Of a stretch of DNA of 64,000 nt, positions 1 to 8,840 are shown one piece after another. Source of the stretch: Achromobacter sp. AONIH1 (GTDB lineage: Bacteria > Pseudomonadota > Gammaproteobacteria > Burkholderiales > Burkholderiaceae_B); contig NZ_CP026124.1 of NCBI RefSeq assembly GCF_002902905.1, forward strand, positions 6,138,001 to 6,202,000. Reading direction: 5' to 3'. Each line of letters opens with the position of its first letter. Position 1 is the stretch's first letter. The translations under genes and the position numbers were made by a program. A model generated the notes under the pieces. The model saw nothing but the letters and a program-made list of their open reading frames with translations, did no database searches and was not told the DNA's origin.

Positions 1-1
1 G

Positions 2-406
2 CCGCTGACGGCCCTGCGCGATTCCCGCCTGCTGGTTCCCACGGATGACTTCGCCATGACACGCCGGCTGCGCCAGGCCTTTGCCGACGCCGGCATGCAG
101 CCCGCCATCGCAGCCCAGAGCGCGCACTGGGATTTCCTGGTGGCGATGGCCTCGGTCGGCCTGGGCGTCGCGCTGCTGCCCGAACCGCTGATGGGCCGCA
201 TGAAGACGCGCGGCCTGAGCACGGCGAAACTGGCCAAGTCGGGCCTGCAATGGGAGGTCGGCCACATCTGGCAGCAGTCCGGCTACCTGTCCTACGCCGC
301 CCGCGCCTGGCTGGAAGTGTGTGACGAAGTGCTAGGGAGGCCAAAATCGGGACGACCTCGACATGGCGAACCACCCGCGGCGAAACGAGAACCGCTCCCG
401 GGATAG
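2..406 (+). CDS. LysR-family regulator, C-terminal part (partial)
   Basis: The gene enters from the left edge, so the helix-turn-helix half is outside the window. About 134 codons remain. The frame is open from base 2, and the visible part resembles the end of a LysR effector-binding domain: a 'WDFLVAMASVGLGVALLPE' segment is typical of the second lobe, where a hydrophobic helix follows the ligand cleft. The last 25 residues are Arg/Pro-rich and probably a disordered tail. No target gene can be named from this fragment. Confidence 0.8.
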   Translation, partial: PLTALRDSRLLVPTDDFAMTRRLRQAFADAGMQPAIAAQSAHWDFLVAMASVGLGVALLPEPLMGRMKTRGLSTAKLAKSGLQWEVGHIWQQSGYLSYAARAWLEVCDEVLGRPKSGRPRHGEPPAAKREPLPG

Positions 407-589
407 GCCCAGTCTTGTACGCCCCGCGCGAACGCGAAGGCGAAAGATGCTCACCCCGACAAAGCGGACCGGCCGACTCCACCATCCCCCTGTCACATAA
501 AAGAAACAGGCTCGCAATTTTGTTGCAGCCGCCGGCCCCGGCCTTGCTATGCTGGCCTCCCCTGGCGCAAGCCGCTCATCAAACCCTTT

Positions 590-3016
590 ATGTTTCCGAA
601 CACCTCCCTGCCCCTGACGCGCGCCGGCCGCTCGCGCGCGTCCGCCCTGCTCGCATCACTGGCGTTGGCCATGGCGCTGCTGCTGTCGGGCGCATGGTCC
701 GCCGCCGCCCATGCCGCGACGCCGGGCACGCCGGCAGAAATCGAGGCTGACCTGGCCAGCGCCCGCAAGCAGATCGACGACATGCGCAAGCGCATCGCGA
801 ACGAAGCCGACGATGCCAATCTGCAGCAGCTCTATGGCACGGCGGTGGACATCCAGGCCAAGGCGGAGGCCGCCGCCGAAACCCTGGCGCCGCAGCTGGC
901 CAGCGTGGCGGCCAGGCTGAACGAGCTGGGCGCGCCCCCGGAAGGCAGCAAGGAAGCGCCCGACGTCGCCGCCCAGCGCCTGAGCCTGGAAACCAGCCGG
1001 CGCGGGCTGGACGCACAGATCAAGCTCGCCAAGCTGCTGTCCGTGGACGCGGGACAGACCGCCGAGCAGGTATCGGCGCAGCTGCGCACGCAGTTCAAGG
1101 CCCGCCTGGGCGAGCGCCGCGACGCCTTCCTGTCCGGACAGTTCTGGAACGAATTCAAGGGCGAGCTTCCGCGCGACCTGGAACGCCTAAGCACGCTGCG
1201 AGACGATCTCTATGAAGCCGTGCAGCAGACACCCGCCTGGGGCTGGCTGCTGCTGGCGGGCATTACCGCCCTGGTGATCGCGCTGCGGATGGGGATCGGC
1301 CGCGCGCTGCTCAGACTGACCGCGAACCGCGTGCCGCCAGGACGCCTGCGCCGATCGGCGCTGGCAGCAGCCCAGGTGGCGCTGTCGACCGCCACGCCCG
1401 GCCTCATCGCCGTGCTGGTCCATGTCGGCCTGGACTGGAATTCACAGCTGTCCGACAGCACCTCCAACCTGCTGGCCGCGATGGTCATTACGGTCTTTTT
1501 CGGCGGCTACACCTCGGGGCTGGGCAGCGCCCTGCTGTCGGCCCGCCATCCGTCCTGGCGCCTGCCGCCCATCAGCGATGCCGTGGCGCAGAGGCTGAGC
1601 TGGGTGCCGGCAACGATGGGCGCGCTGATCGTGCTGATCTGGCTGGCCGAACGCCTGACGGTGCTGCTGAACACCAGCCTGACCACCACCATCACGCTGA
1701 CCGGGATCGTGTCCACCCTGATCATGGCCACCATGGCGACCGCGCTCGCCATCGGCCGCAAGCTGCGCCGCCAGGCCCGGAAACAGGAAGACGCCACCAT
1801 TCCGGCCTGGGTGCCGGCGCTGACCGGCATCGCCTGGGCCGTGCTGATCGTGAGCCTGGGCAGCCTGCTCGCGGGCTACGTCGCAATCGCCAACTTCCTG
1901 GCCAAGCAGGTCCTGTGGGTGCTGATCGTGCTGGCCTCGGGCTATCTGGCGTCCACGCTGATCGAAGACGTCTTCAGTTCGCTGCTAAGCTCGCCCCGAC
2001 CCGAGACCGGCGAAAAGGCCCGGCCCACCCTGCGCGACCAGGCGGCCGTGCTGCTGTCCGGCGTCGGCCGGGTGGCAGTGGGACTGCTGACCATCACGCT
2101 GCTGCTGGCGCCATTCGGCGAAGGCCCCACCGACCTGCTGCAGCGCTTCGACCAGCTGCGCAAGGGACTGGCCATCGGCGAGGCGCAGATTCATCCGGGC
2201 GCCGTGCTGCAGGCGCTCATCGTGCTGGCGCTGGCCCTGCTGGGCGTGAAGATGCTCAAGCGCTGGCTGTCCAACCGCTATCTGCCCACCACGGAACTGG
2301 ATCCGGGCATGCAGCTGTCAGCGGTCACGCTGTTCGGGTATGCCGGCTTCGTGGTGGCGGTGGCGCTGGCTCTGTCGGCCGCCGGCATCGGACTGGAACG
2401 GGTGGCCTGGATCGCCAGCGCCTTGTCCGTGGGTATCGGTTTCGGCCTGCAGGCCATTGTGCAGAACTTCGTGTCGGGCCTGATCCTGCTGGCGGAACGT
2501 CCTGTCCAGGTCGGCGACTGGGTCTCGCTGGGCGGCGTGGAAGGCGACATCCTGCGCATCAACGTCCGCGCGACCGAAATCCAGATGAGCGACCGTTCGA
2601 CCGTGATCGTGCCGAATTCGGAATTCATCACCAAGACGGTGCGCAACGTGACGCGCTCCAGCCCGTTGGGCCTGGTGCAGATCAAGCTGCCCATGCCCCT
2701 GTCGACGGACGCCGAACGCGCCCGCGACGCCATCCTGCAAGCCTTCGCCGACCACGCCGATATCCTGGCCACGCCCGCGCCGAATGTCTTCCTGGATGGC
2801 CTGGATGGCGGCAACCTGATCTTCAACGCCAAGGGCTACGTCTCATCGCCGCGCGCGGCCTATGGCGTGCGCAGCGCACTGTTGTTCACGGTGCTGAGTC
2901 GCCTGCGCGAGGCGGGACTGGAGGTGTCATCGCCGACCACCGTGCTGCTTGCCCCCACCCCGCCGGCCCGGACCGTGGACGCGCCGGGCCTGGCGGCTCC
3001 GCCCGCCACGTCCTAG
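590..3016 (+). CDS. DUF3772/MscS-type mechanosensitive channel
   Basis: An 808-residue inner-membrane protein of the large MscS family, expected to open on hypo-osmotic stress. The N-terminus has a hydrophobic signal or anchor (about residues 15-42). A periplasmic helical region (about 45-200) contains a DUF3772-like stretch. Many membrane segments follow, beginning near 'GWLLLAGITALVIALRMG'. The MscS core is near residues 600-790: the pore helix region reads 'GIGFGLQAIVQNFVSGLIL', followed by the beta-domain with 'RPVQVGDWVSL' and 'VIVPNSEFIT'. The size fits the MscK/YbiO-like group rather than the 286-residue MscS. It is monocistronic, with a convergent neighbour. The exact gating role is inferred from family only. 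Confidence 0.9.
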   Translation: MFPNTSLPLTRAGRSRASALLASLALAMALLLSGAWSAAAHAATPGTPAEIEADLASARKQIDDMRKRIANEADDANLQQLYGTAVDIQAKAEAAAETLAPQLASVAARLNELGAPPEGSKEAPDVAAQRLSLETSRRGLDAQIKLAKLLSVDAGQTAEQVSAQLRTQFKARLGERRDAFLSGQFWNEFKGELPRDLERLSTLRDDLYEAVQQTPAWGWLLLAGITALVIALRMGIGRALLRLTANRVPPGRLRRSALAAAQVALSTATPGLIAVLVHVGLDWNSQLSDSTSNLLAAMVITVFFGGYTSGLGSALLSARHPSWRLPPISDAVAQRLSWVPATMGALIVLIWLAERLTVLLNTSLTTTITLTGIVSTLIMATMATALAIGRKLRRQARKQEDATIPAWVPALTGIAWAVLIVSLGSLLAGYVAIANFLAKQVLWVLIVLASGYLASTLIEDVFSSLLSSPRPETGEKARPTLRDQAAVLLSGVGRVAVGLLTITLLLAPFGEGPTDLLQRFDQLRKGLAIGEAQIHPGAVLQALIVLALALLGVKMLKRWLSNRYLPTTELDPGMQLSAVTLFGYAGFVVAVALALSAAGIGLERVAWIASALSVGIGFGLQAIVQNFVSGLILLAERPVQVGDWVSLGGVEGDILRINVRATEIQMSDRSTVIVPNSEFITKTVRNVTRSSPLGLVQIKLPMPLSTDAERARDAILQAFADHADILATPAPNVFLDGLDGGNLIFNAKGYVSSPRAAYGVRSALLFTVLSRLREAGLEVSSPTTVLLAPTPPARTVDAPGLAAPPATS

Positions 3017-3041
3017 CCGCCGGGTCCGCTGCCCACGCGCG

Positions 3042-3734
3042 TCAGCCCGGCGAGTACATATCCAGCATGCCCTGCCGATCCAGGCGCGGGTTACGCAAGG
3101 GCGGCGAATTCATGGCGCCGCTCTGCACCGATTGCACCGGGAAAGCCTGGGCGACAGGCGTCTGCGGCGTGGGCGCGAGCGCGGCCGGCGAGGCGGGCGG
3201 CGCGGCGGCCGGCGCCGAGGTCTGCGCCACGGCGGAATTGTCGAAGCGGTGATCAGCCGTGGTCAGGGCGGGATTGGTGCACAGCCCCTGCGCCACCAGC
3301 GCGGCCTTGGTCCGATCGTCCGTCTGGCACAGAATGTCGATGGCCGCGGTTTCCAGCCGGCGCGAGCGGTCGGGATCCTTGGTGGACGCCGCCGCCTGCA
3401 TGGTGCGTTCGAAGTTGCGCCGCAGGCTGCACTTCTGATCCTCGATCGGGAACGCGACGTTCATGCCGAAGCCGACGACCGAGCCGCCCCCGCCCGCCGA
3501 CACCATGCAGCTGTCCGAAGAGAACGAGCCGTAGAAGCTCTGCCCACCCATGGCGGGCGCCGTGCGCAAGGTGCCGGAAGCGTCGGATTTGGAATTGAAC
3601 GTGATGCCTTGCGTGTTGCCGGCGTTGGTCGCGCCCGAGGTCGCGGACGTGGTGGACGACGAGGCGCTGTTGGTCTGCGCCGTGGCTGAGAACGCCGCGA
3701 GCGACAGGGATAGGGCAAGAACAATGGTCTTCAT
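3042..3734 (-). CDS. Secreted protein of unknown function
   Basis: 230 residues. A clean Sec signal peptide (residues 1-20, ending AFSATAQ) is followed by a Ser/Thr/Ala/Gly-rich linker. A central region has 'SSDSCMVSAGGGGS' and three more Cys residues (EDQKCSL, IDILCQ, QGLCTN), so disulfides are likely after export. The last 70 residues are Pro/Ala-rich. The start has a GGGGAC ribosome-binding site. It lies 44 bp downstream of another secreted small protein on the same strand, so the two are probably cotranscribed. The Cys/Gly block vaguely recalls small exported proteins found beside surface-fibre genes, but no family can be assigned with confidence. Confidence 0.75.
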   Translation of the reverse strand: MKTIVLALSLSLAAFSATAQTNSASSSTTSATSGATNAGNTQGITFNSKSDASGTLRTAPAMGGQSFYGSFSSDSCMVSAGGGGSVVGFGMNVAFPIEDQKCSLRRNFERTMQAAASTKDPDRSRRLETAAIDILCQTDDRTKAALVAQGLCTNPALTTADHRFDNSAVAQTSAPAAAPPASPAALAPTPQTPVAQAFPVQSVQSGAMNSPPLRNPRLDRQGMLDMYSPG

Positions 3735-3778
3735 GATGTCCCCTTGCCCGGACGGCCGAAGCCGTCCGGAACGCTGGC

Positions 3779-4252
3779 TCAGTGGTTGAACCCTTGGAAG
3801 TGGCCAATCCCTCCGATCCCTTGGATCGACGCCGTCGCGCCGAAAGTCGCCGCATGGAACGATCCCGTGGCGGAAGCGTTCGTGTCGGTCTTCTCGAACG
3901 TGGCGCCGCCATTGGCGATGCTGTCGCCCACCATGATCGGCGCATTGCCGCTCACGTGGCCGTAGGTATCGCTGGTGGCGTATTGCCGCGTGCTGGTGAC
4001 GGTTTCGATGCCGTTGTGGCTGAACGACCCGCTGGCTTGCGCCACGCCGCCCGTTTCGCCGAACGAGGTCTGGCTGGACGAACCGTAGCCGTTGACCTGG
4101 GTGGAAACCACCGAACTGCCAGTCGACACGGACGACACGGTGCCATGGATGTTCCCGCTATAACCCGAGATGGATACGCTGGGTCCGGGACCCGCCGCGT
4201 ACGCGGAAGCGGCGCACATCGACAGGACTGCGACTGCTGCGAGCTTTTTCAT
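3779..4252 (-). CDS. Secreted Ser/Gly/Thr-rich protein of unknown function
   Basis: 157 residues with a signal peptide (1-19, ending ASAYA). The mature part is almost devoid of charged residues and rich in Ser, Gly, Thr, Ala and Asn, with alternating polar/small residues (for example SVSTGSSVVSTQVNGYGSS) that would form beta-structure. There is no Cys after the signal peptide. This composition is seen in fibre subunits and adhesins, but no curli or Fap repeat consensus is visible. The start follows a GGAG ribosome-binding site. The gene is first in a two-gene unit with the secreted protein at 3042-3734. Confidence 0.75.
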   Translation of the reverse strand: MKKLAAVAVLSMCAASAYAAGPGPSVSISGYSGNIHGTVSSVSTGSSVVSTQVNGYGSSSQTSFGETGGVAQASGSFSHNGIETVTSTRQYATSDTYGHVSGNAPIMVGDSIANGGATFEKTDTNASATGSFHAATFGATASIQGIGGIGHFQGFNH

Positions 4253-4883
4253 TTGAGCTCCTCCTGATCCGTGGATACGGATGTACAGGCTGCCGGTGGC
4301 CGACCGGCGCGGACCTCTACTTCTCCAGCAGTCCCGTCATGCCGCGGCAGGACGCGTGGAACTTTCGTATTGGTACGGAATGATTGCGCCGTCCAAAGTG
4401 TGTCGATATCGGTTAAACGGCGGACCGTCCGGCTGGCGCCATGCGCAAGCACGCCACAATCTCGCCAAAGTTGCGGGCATCTTGCGTGCGCGGATGCGCG
4501 GGCCATGCATATGGAGGATGAATGGAGGGCGGCTTGGCCTGATCCGCCGGAGCGGCTCAGCACTATGGAGGGCAAAGCAGCCGCGCGACTCGCCCGCCTT
4601 GCCTAGCGCGCATGCGGGTCCGTGGATGGCAGATGCGCGTTAGGCTGTTTGTCAGCCGGCGCCGACGAAAGCAGCAGGTGCTGCACCGCGCAAACCAGCG
4701 GACTACGCCATCCCGGGTCGGGCCCGCGCGGGCATAGGCCAGGATGATGCAAGTGACGGTCCAGGCATAGGTTTCACGGGCGAACGTCTCGCCCCGGACG
4801 GACGCGTACATGGCGTCGCGGAGCAAAGGCGGCGGGCACGGCGTCGGAAGCGTCGGGAGAGAATCTGGCCGGGAAAGGGAATG
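4253..4883. other. Intergenic region without recognised gene
   Basis: About 630 bp between the secreted-protein pair and the small membrane protein, both on the minus strand, so the promoter of the secreted pair should lie in its left part. Short open frames exist on both strands, but none has a convincing ribosome-binding site or protein-like sequence. Confidence 0.5.
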
Positions 4884-5282
4884 TCAGCCGGCGAGGGCCA
4901 GGAAGTACGCCGACTCCTTGCGAACCAGCCACAGATCGGCTGCCACCAGCAACAGCAGGATGCCGCATTCGGCCAGGTACGGCGCGGCCGCCACATGATA
5001 GCCGGCCAGCATGACAATGCCGGTCGCGGCGGCCAGGTATCCCGGCCAACCCGGCGCGGCTTGCGCGTCCGCTCGTCCGGATTCGCGGCGGCGACCGCAC
5101 AGCCAGGCCAGGACGGGCAGGAACGACAGGGACAAGGGCACGTAGGCGGCGATCGCCGTCAGCAGCACATCTGCCCCGAACTGCGTGTGCAACTTGAAGG
5201 CAAGCAGCGCAACCGCACCGACAGCCGCATACCACAGCAGTCGGACAGCGATGAGGCGCGGCAAGGTGGCGACTCGGGTCAT
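4884..5282 (-). CDS. Small integral membrane protein, unknown function
   Basis: 132 residues with four predicted membrane helices: about 8-28 (LIAVRLLWYAAVGAVALLAF), 35-60, 80-100 and 103-123. The loop between helices 2 and 3 is positively charged (CGRRRESGR), which places it in the cytoplasm by the positive-inside rule. No family was recognised. It is a single gene, divergent from the monooxygenase-like gene at 5400. Confidence 0.65.
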   Translation of the reverse strand: MTRVATLPRLIAVRLLWYAAVGAVALLAFKLHTQFGADVLLTAIAAYVPLSLSFLPVLAWLCGRRRESGRADAQAAPGWPGYLAAATGIVMLAGYHVAAAPYLAECGILLLLVAADLWLVRKESAYFLALAG

Positions 5283-5399
5283 CGGTGGGGCCGGAACGGG
5301 GTTGGCGCGCCTGCCATCGGGCGACGCGTGCGGAGTTTTTCAGCCATACTACTCCGGCCGGCGGGATTGCGCCCGGCACCATTCCTACGGAGACCCAGA

Positions 5400-5690
5400 A
5401 TGATCCAGGAGATCGCCAGCATTCACGTCCGTGAAGGCCAGGAGGCGCTGTTCGAGGCCGGCGTGGCCCAAGCCAGGCCCTTGTTCCTGCGCGCCCGCGG
5501 CTGCCACGACATGCAGCTCTATCGCAGCATCGAACAACCGCAGCGCTACACGCTCGTGGTCGACTGGGAAACCGTGGAAAACCACATGGTGGACTTCCGC
5601 GAATCCACCGATTTCCAGGAATGGCGCAAGCTCGTGGCAGGCTTCTTCGTCGAGCCGCCCCAGGTGCATCACGAGCAGAAAGTCCTGTAG
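5400..5690 (+). CDS. Antibiotic biosynthesis monooxygenase (ABM) domain protein
   Basis: 96 residues, one dimeric alpha-beta barrel of the ABM type. The pattern 'IASIHVREGQEALFEAGVAQ' at the start, 'GCHDMQLYRS' in the middle and 'YTLVVDWETVENHM' followed by 'FRESTDFQEWR' is the classic layout. Members include cofactor-free quinone monooxygenases and heme-degrading enzymes. No heme-ligand signature is evident, so the substrate is unknown. The ATG at 5400 follows ACGGAGACCCAGA. Its end meets the convergent MazG-like gene with only a few bases between. Confidence 0.85.
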   Translation: MIQEIASIHVREGQEALFEAGVAQARPLFLRARGCHDMQLYRSIEQPQRYTLVVDWETVENHMVDFRESTDFQEWRKLVAGFFVEPPQVHHEQKVL

Positions 5691-5693
5691 CCT

Positions 5694-6053
5694 TCAGTCC
5701 GCTTCGGGCGGATCGTCATACTTGCGCGCGCTGCCGCGAAAACGATCCGCCGCATACTTCAGCGCGTTCTTGGCCATCTTGGCCGAGACCGCGCCGGCGA
5801 TGTCGATGTCCAGCTGATCGGCCAGCGCCGCCAGATACATCTGCACGTCGGCGATCTCGTCGGCGACCTCGGCCAGGCGCGCCGGCGACAGGCCGCGAGA
5901 CTCTTCAGCGGTCAGCCACTGGAACAGGGCCAGCAGCTCGCCCGCCTCGCCGGCCAGGGCCATCGCCAGATTCTTGGGCGTATGAAAGGGCTGCCATTCC
6001 CGTTCCTCGGCGAATCGGCGCACCGCCGCCGTGATCTCCCGCAAATCGCTCAT
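5694..6053 (-). CDS. MazG-like nucleotide pyrophosphohydrolase (dCTPase type)
   Basis: 119 residues, an all-alpha NTP pyrophosphohydrolase of the RS21-C6/DCTPP type. It should cleave (d)NTPs to the monophosphate and pyrophosphate as house-cleaning. The metal-binding signature is visible: 'GEAGELLALFQW' and then 'EVADEIADVQMYL', giving the paired EXXE/EXXD acidic clusters. The N-terminal 'FAEEREWQPFHTPKNLAMAL' is also typical. It lies just downstream of a DnaQ-like exonuclease on the same strand, fitting a nucleotide or DNA quality-control neighbourhood. Confidence 0.9.
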   Translation of the reverse strand: MSDLREITAAVRRFAEEREWQPFHTPKNLAMALAGEAGELLALFQWLTAEESRGLSPARLAEVADEIADVQMYLAALADQLDIDIAGAVSAKMAKNALKYAADRFRGSARKYDDPPEAD

Positions 6054-6082
6054 GTCGCGCTCCCGCAGTCATCGGGCGGGCA

Positions 6083-6649
6083 TCAAGCCCGCGCCAGCCT
6101 GGCCCCGGCGGCCAGCGCCACCGCCACGGTCGTACGCACATCGGCCAGGGCGCGGTGAGTCGGATCCGACGCGCCCACGTGACGGGCCAGGATATCCAGT
6201 TTATGGGACGGCAGTTCCGGCCAGGCGCGTCGCGCCAGCGCCAGCGTGCAGTGCACCGGGTTGGCGAAGGCCAGCCCGGTCTGGTCCGAGGCGGCCGCCA
6301 GGAAGCGTCGGTCGAACGAGGCGTTGTGAAAGAACACCGGCAGGTCCTCGACGAAATCCAGGAAGGACGAGAACGCCTGCCTCACGGGGATGCCAAACCG
6401 GTCCACTTCGGCCTGCGTGATGCCGGTCAGTTGGCTGATGAACGGCGGCACCCGGCCCCTTGTGCGTACCACCTGCGCATATTCCCGCTCGCAAACGCCA
6501 TCGGCCTGCACGCGCACCGCGGCGATTTCAAGAATCTCGCAACTGGCGGTGGACAGGCCGGTGGTTTCCAGGTCGGCCACGACGAAAGGGCCGCGCAGCG
6601 CATGCAGCGCGGCGGCCAGGGGCGCCGGCAAGGCCCGCGCGCCGCTCAC
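6083..6649 (-). CDS. DnaQ-like 3'-5' exonuclease
   Basis: 188 residues, a stand-alone DEDDh exonuclease related to the epsilon subunit of DNA polymerase III. The first motif is D26-x-E28 in 'VVADLETTGLS'; the middle motif has 'FFHNASFDRRFL'; the last is 'HRALADVRTT', the HxAxxD motif. No helicase or polymerase domain is attached. The start overlaps the stop of the upstream DUF1653 gene by 4 bp, so the two are translationally coupled. The substrate (DNA, RNA or oligonucleotide) cannot be told from sequence. Confidence 0.9.
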   Translation of the reverse strand: MSGARALPAPLAAALHALRGPFVVADLETTGLSTASCEILEIAAVRVQADGVCEREYAQVVRTRGRVPPFISQLTGITQAEVDRFGIPVRQAFSSFLDFVEDLPVFFHNASFDRRFLAAASDQTGLAFANPVHCTLALARRAWPELPSHKLDILARHVGASDPTHRALADVRTTVAVALAAGARLARA

Positions 6650-6867
6650 TTAGCGTCCAGCGGCGCGAAGCGCGGCGAACCGTCGGCCAGCTGGCCGAAG
6701 AACATGTCCGCCGGCCGCACCCACAGGCCGCGCGCATGCGGCCACAGGTGTTCGTACACCACCATGGTTTCCAGCGTTTCGGAATGGCGGGCTTCGCCCA
6801 CATAGCGGTACAGACCGCCCTTGTAATGACGGTGCGAGGCAAGGGCCAGGGCTTCGGATTCGGTCAT
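6646..6867 (-). CDS. DUF1653 domain protein
   Basis: 73 residues. The family pattern is clear: 'HYKGGLYRYVGEARHSETLETMVVYEH' (given here in two pieces in the protein, residues about 13-40), then 'LWVRPADMFF'. DUF1653 proteins are small cytoplasmic beta-rich proteins of unknown function, often encoded beside nucleotide-processing enzymes, as here. It is the first gene of a probable three-gene unit with the exonuclease and the MazG-like enzyme. Confidence 0.85.
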   Translation of the reverse strand: MTESEALALASHRHYKGGLYRYVGEARHSETLETMVVYEHLWPHARGLWVRPADMFFGQLADGSPRFAPLDAK

Positions 6868-6975
6868 GGGCGTGGCAATGGCGGCGGACCCGGACGGAGA
6901 TCTTGCCGCCCGGGCCCGCGAAGTTCAGGCAAGACGCACTTTATAGCGCATCCCGCCGTCCGCCTGCCGCGCCCC

Positions 6976-8439
6976 TCAGTAGCGGACGTACTCCAGCACC
7001 GGCTTGGACGGCATGGGCGTATTGGCCGCGGGGCGCGCCCGCACGCCCTGCGCCACCGGCTTGACCACGGAGACCGGCCGCAGCTCGCGCTCGGCCGTCG
7101 ATTGCCTGAGCACCTGGGCGGCGTCGGCGGTCATCGCAGTGATGTCTTCGGTCACGTCGCCAAGCTTGGACGACTGCGCCAGCGATGCCTGGACCACCTC
7201 GCCCATGATCTCGGTGACCCGGTGCGACGACGTGACGATGTCATCCATGGTGCTGCCGGCCGACTGGACCTGGACCGCTCCCGCCTGGATCTGCTCCACC
7301 GACGTGGTGATCAGCCCCTTGATCTCCTTGGCCGCCGCGGCGCTGTTCTGCGCCAGGCTGCGCACCTCGGCCGCGACCACGGCGAAACCCTTGCCGTGCG
7401 GGCCGGCCCGGGCCGCCTCGACCGCGGCGTTGAGCGCCAGGATGTTGGTCTGGAAGGCGATGCCGTCCATCACGCCGATGATTTCGGAAATGCGGCGCGA
7501 GCTGTCGGTGATGGCGGACATCGTGCGCACCACGTCCTGCACCGTGCGGCCTCCCTCTTCGGCCACCTTGCAGGCATCCTGCGCCAGCGTGTTGGCCTGG
7601 GACGCGCGTTCGGCATTCTCGGTCAAGCCCTGCACCGTGACCCGCAGCGTCTGCGCGGCGGTGAAGCGCTTGGTGATGTCCGTGGCGTACTTGACCACCT
7701 TGAAGGGCCGACCCTCGGCATCGAGGATGGGGTTGTAGCTGGCCTCGATCCAGACCTGCCGGCCGCCCTTGCCGATGCGCAGATACTGTCCGGCGTCATG
7801 GCGGCCTTCGCGCAGCTTGCGCCAGAATTCCTGGTAGGCGGCGCCGCGCGCCTCCTCCGGCGTGACGAACATGCTGTGATGACGGCCGACGACTTCGTCG
7901 GCGCGGTAGCCCATGGCATCCAGGAACAGCTCATTGGCGCGTAGTATCGTGCCGTCCAGCTCGAATTCGATGATCGCCTGGACTTTCGAAATCGCCGCCA
8001 GCTGGCCTTCGAAATCGGCCTGCCGCTGCTGCTGTTCGCTGATATCGGTCGCGTACTTGATCACTTTCAACGGGCGACCGCGCTTGTCACAGATCGGACT
8101 GTAGGTGGCTTGCAGCCAGACATCGCTGCCGTCCTTGCGCACGCGCCGATAACGGCCGGCATCGTAGGCGCCCTGCCCCAGTTTTTCCCAGAACTCGGCA
8201 TAGGCGGCGGAATCACGTTCTTCCGGGCGTATGAACATGCGGTGATGCTGTCCCAGAACCTCGTCCAGGGAATAACCCATGGTGTCCAGGAAATTCTGAT
8301 TGGCCATCAGGACATGACCCTGAAGATCGAACTCGATGACTGCCTGGGCTTTGTGAATTGCCGCGATCTGACCGTATAGATCCGCTTTCTGCATGCCGCG
8401 TTCGACGCGGAGCAGGCGGTTGAGGGTAAGCCAATGCAT
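6976..8439 (-). CDS. Soluble double-PAS methyl-accepting chemotaxis protein
   Basis: 487 residues. Two PAS domains lie at about 20-135 and 145-257, each with the 'GYSLDEVLGQHH'/'GYRADEVVGRHH' and 'IKYATDI'/'VKYATDI' hallmarks. A chemoreceptor signalling domain follows at about 270-450, whose hairpin tip reads 'AFQTNILALNAAVEAARAG'. No membrane segment or HAMP domain is present, so it should be cytosolic and sense a diffusible or redox/energy signal through PAS. There is no NWETF-type CheR pentapeptide at the end. The start is supported by AGGAGG 7 bp upstream of the ATG at 8439. Confidence 0.92.
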   Translation of the reverse strand: MHWLTLNRLLRVERGMQKADLYGQIAAIHKAQAVIEFDLQGHVLMANQNFLDTMGYSLDEVLGQHHRMFIRPEERDSAAYAEFWEKLGQGAYDAGRYRRVRKDGSDVWLQATYSPICDKRGRPLKVIKYATDISEQQQRQADFEGQLAAISKVQAIIEFELDGTILRANELFLDAMGYRADEVVGRHHSMFVTPEEARGAAYQEFWRKLREGRHDAGQYLRIGKGGRQVWIEASYNPILDAEGRPFKVVKYATDITKRFTAAQTLRVTVQGLTENAERASQANTLAQDACKVAEEGGRTVQDVVRTMSAITDSSRRISEIIGVMDGIAFQTNILALNAAVEAARAGPHGKGFAVVAAEVRSLAQNSAAAAKEIKGLITTSVEQIQAGAVQVQSAGSTMDDIVTSSHRVTEIMGEVVQASLAQSSKLGDVTEDITAMTADAAQVLRQSTAERELRPVSVVKPVAQGVRARPAANTPMPSKPVLEYVRY

Positions 8440-8840
8440 TATGACGCCTCCTGCGAGGGATGGACGAAACTGCTGACACCGACAAACAACCGCAAAACAA
8501 TCAGGAAAACCGTCTGCGCGCCCGCGATCCGGCTGTGCGCGCCGCGCCGCGCCACAGGCCGCCTACGTTTTCCGCCATCCCCGCGATGACGGTAGGTCTA
8601 CTGAAAACAAAAAACAGCAGAATGTATCCAGTCGAAAATATTTAATCTCAAAAAGGCGCCATTCTCAATATTTTCCAGGGCGCGGTTTCCAAAAAAATAT
8701 CAACGGGTTACAAAAATAGGGAAACCCGCCGCGCGAGTCTTGCGGAAAGCTGAAAGCGCATTAATTTCCCTGGGTTATCACGGGTGCGCCCCGTATATGC
8801 CGGCGAGCAACCGGCATGCGCCCCGTAAAACCCGATTGAT
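8440..8840. other. AT-rich intergenic region upstream of PAS-MCP gene
   Basis: About 400 bp. The stretch 8590-8720 is much more AT-rich than its surroundings and should hold the promoter of the leftward chemoreceptor gene. At 8797-8817 a 7-bp stem (ATGCCGG/CCGGCAT) is flanked by direct repeats TGCGCCCCGTA (8785-8795 and 8816-8826). It sits just past the end of the GlxA-type gene and may end its transcript. No gene seen. Confidence 0.5.

Noticed and set aside
1915..3252. A 445-codon frame in another plus-strand phase over the MscS-type gene
   Set aside because: Arg/Gly/Ala-rich frameshifted reading of the channel gene; no domain.
4271..4643. Two overlapping plus-strand frames of 111-120 codons
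   Set aside because: No ribosome-binding site, unusual residue composition, and both lie in the expected promoter region of the secreted-protein genes.
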